From Steroidobacteraceae bacterium (lineage in GTDB: Bacteria > Pseudomonadota > Gammaproteobacteria > Steroidobacterales > Steroidobacteraceae), in the NCBI GenBank assembly GCA_017853555.1, contig JAFMJH010000006.1, positions 1-41,584 on the forward strand: a stretch of DNA of 41,584 nucleotides. The letters are read 5' to 3'. A model generated the notes under the pieces. It saw nothing but the letters and a program-made list of their open reading frames with translations. It made no database searches and was not told the DNA's origin. Position 1 is the first letter of the stretch. The number at the start of each line of letters is the position of its first letter. The position numbers and the translations under genes were made by a program. Below, piece by piece: positions 40,848-41,584 of the stretch.

Positions 40848-40875
40848 CGCCACACTCACCGCACACGGAGCACGC

Positions 40876-41343
40876 ATGCCCCAACTTGCCGTCGGCCGCA
40901 AAGTACCGGATTTCACAGCCACCACGACCGACGGGGGCAAATGGCGGCTCAAAGATGCCGCGGGCTCGAAAGTGGTGATCTTCTTCTATCCCAAAGACAT
41001 GACCTCCGGTTGCACCGTGGAGGCGCAGCAATTTCGGGATCTGCACGCGAAGTTCAAACGTGCCGGCACGCTGGTCGTCGGCGTCTCGCGCGACTCCTGC
41101 GCCTCGCACGCCCGCTTCCGCGACAAGGAAAACCTGAACTACGAATTGCTCTCGGATGCCGATGAAGCGCTGTGCACGTCGTTCGACGTCATCCGCGAGA
41201 AGAACATGTACGGCAAGAAGGTGTTCGGCATCGAACGCAGCACCTTCCTGATCGACGCCGCCGGCAAACTTGCCCGCGAGTGGCGCAAAGTCAAAGCCGA
41301 CGGCCACGCCGCCGAAGTCCTGGCCGCGGCGCAAGCACTTTGA
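40876..41343 (+). CDS. bcp: thioredoxin-dependent peroxiredoxin, Bcp/PrxQ family
   Basis: Reduces hydroperoxides. The 155-residue protein has the peroxidatic Cys46 in F-Y-P-K-D-M-T-S-G-C-T, with Ser in place of the usual Pro in T-P-G-C-T. The E. coli-type resolving Cys five residues later is absent (C-T-V-E-A-Q). Cys75 (S-R-D-S-C-A-S-H) is a possible alternative resolving residue, or the enzyme is 1-Cys. It follows gcvR by 28 bases and overlaps the next gene by 4. Confidence 0.94.
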   Translation: MPQLAVGRKVPDFTATTTDGGKWRLKDAAGSKVVIFFYPKDMTSGCTVEAQQFRDLHAKFKRAGTLVVGVSRDSCASHARFRDKENLNYELLSDADEALCTSFDVIREKNMYGKKVFGIERSTFLIDAAGKLAREWRKVKADGHAAEVLAAAQAL

Positions 41344-41584
41344 AAAAGCGCAGGGCCGCACGCCAGCGCCGGCTGTTCGTGCTCGACACCAACGTGCTGA
41401 TGCACGACCCGGCCGCCATTTTCCGCTTCGAAGAGCACGACATTTATTTGCCCATGGTGGTGCTCGAAGAGCTCGACGCCTCCAAAAAAGGCTTGTCGGA
41501 AGCCTCGCGCAACACGCGTCAGGTCAGTCGCTTTCTCGACGAGCTGATGCAAGGAGCGACGCGCGAGCAGATCGAGAGCGGCCT
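41340..41584 (+). CDS. PIN domain-PhoH family protein, N-terminal part (cut by window end)
   Basis: The first 81 residues are visible. After a basic leader (K-K-R-R-A-A-R-Q-R-R) comes a PIN domain: L-F-V-L-D-T-N-V-L-M-H-D-P with the first catalytic Asp, then V-V-L-E-E-L-D with the conserved acidic residue. This start and the bcp neighbour match PhoH2/YlaK proteins, in which a PIN RNase is followed by a PhoH ATPase. The likely start is a TTG at 41340 overlapping the bcp stop (TTGA); no better start is seen upstream of the PIN motif. Confidence 0.85.
   Translation, partial: MKKRRAARQRRLFVLDTNVLMHDPAAIFRFEEHDIYLPMVVLEELDASKKGLSEASRNTRQVSRFLDELMQGATREQIESG

Noticed and set aside
1-41584. CRISPR array, prophage, insertion sequence or toxin-antitoxin pair
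   Set aside because: I saw no regularly spaced repeats, transposase, integrase or paired small toxin/antitoxin genes on either strand.

Overview
The window is gene-dense, high-GC bacterial DNA: about 41 protein genes, one tRNA and one SRP RNA, with many 1-4 base start/stop overlaps. Its core genes point to a gammaproteobacterium. These are tRNA-Ser/SRP RNA/dnaX/ybaB/recR, ppsA opposite ppsR, orn opposite rsgA, dapA followed by a short BamC-like lipoprotein, and gcvR-bcp-PhoH/PIN. The large TonB-dependent receptor, S9 and M28 peptidases and Rieske oxygenases would suit the Xanthomonadales/Nevskiales/Steroidobacterales side of the class; the order is inference. I see no insertion sequence, prophage, CRISPR array or integration scar. 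No gene-free stretch exceeds 300 bases.

Layout. Bases 1-6132 hold a partial alpha/beta hydrolase, a bidirectional terminator, and a TonB receptor divergent from a secreted S9 peptidase. Bases 6136-10095 hold a leftward operon: TetR regulator, DUF420 membrane protein, propeller-like protein, Rieske oxygenase and a secreted cysteine-containing protein. Its promoter carries a palindromic operator between the -35 and -10. Bases 10102-13687 hold a phosphoethanolamine transferase and two cation diffusion facilitators. Bases 13753-25504 are the most interesting part: a luciferase-like (LLM) flavin/F420 oxidoreductase converging on a nine-gene leftward gene train for coenzyme F420. From upstream to downstream the train is Gfo/Idh/MocA oxidoreductase, Rieske oxygenase, C-N hydrolase, CobW-type GTPase, glycerate 2-kinase-family enzyme, F420-NADP oxidoreductase, CofE, CofD, and one 975-residue protein fusing CofC, CofG and CofH. 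Bases 25524-41584 are mostly housekeeping: a peptidase, two small membrane proteins, Prc, DUF1249, PpsR/PpsA, a serine/threonine dehydratase, Orn, RsgA, RecR, YbaB, DnaX, SRP RNA, tRNA-Ser, a lipoprotein, DapA, GcvR, Bcp, and the start of a PIN-PhoH protein.

How the F420 genes fit together. CofG/CofH make the deazaflavin FO, CofC activates a small phospho-acid with GTP, CofD joins the two, CofE adds glutamates, and the NADP oxidoreductase exchanges electrons between F420 and NADP(H). No FbiB-type nitroreductase domain accompanies CofE. A kinase that normally phosphorylates the 2-hydroxyl of glycerate is translationally coupled into the train. Together these suggest that it makes the 2-phospho-acid used by CofC, which would make it a candidate for the missing 2-phospholactate kinase or the source of a glycerate-type F420. 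That is inference. The Rieske oxygenase, C-N hydrolase and LLM enzyme may be the pathway that uses the cofactor.
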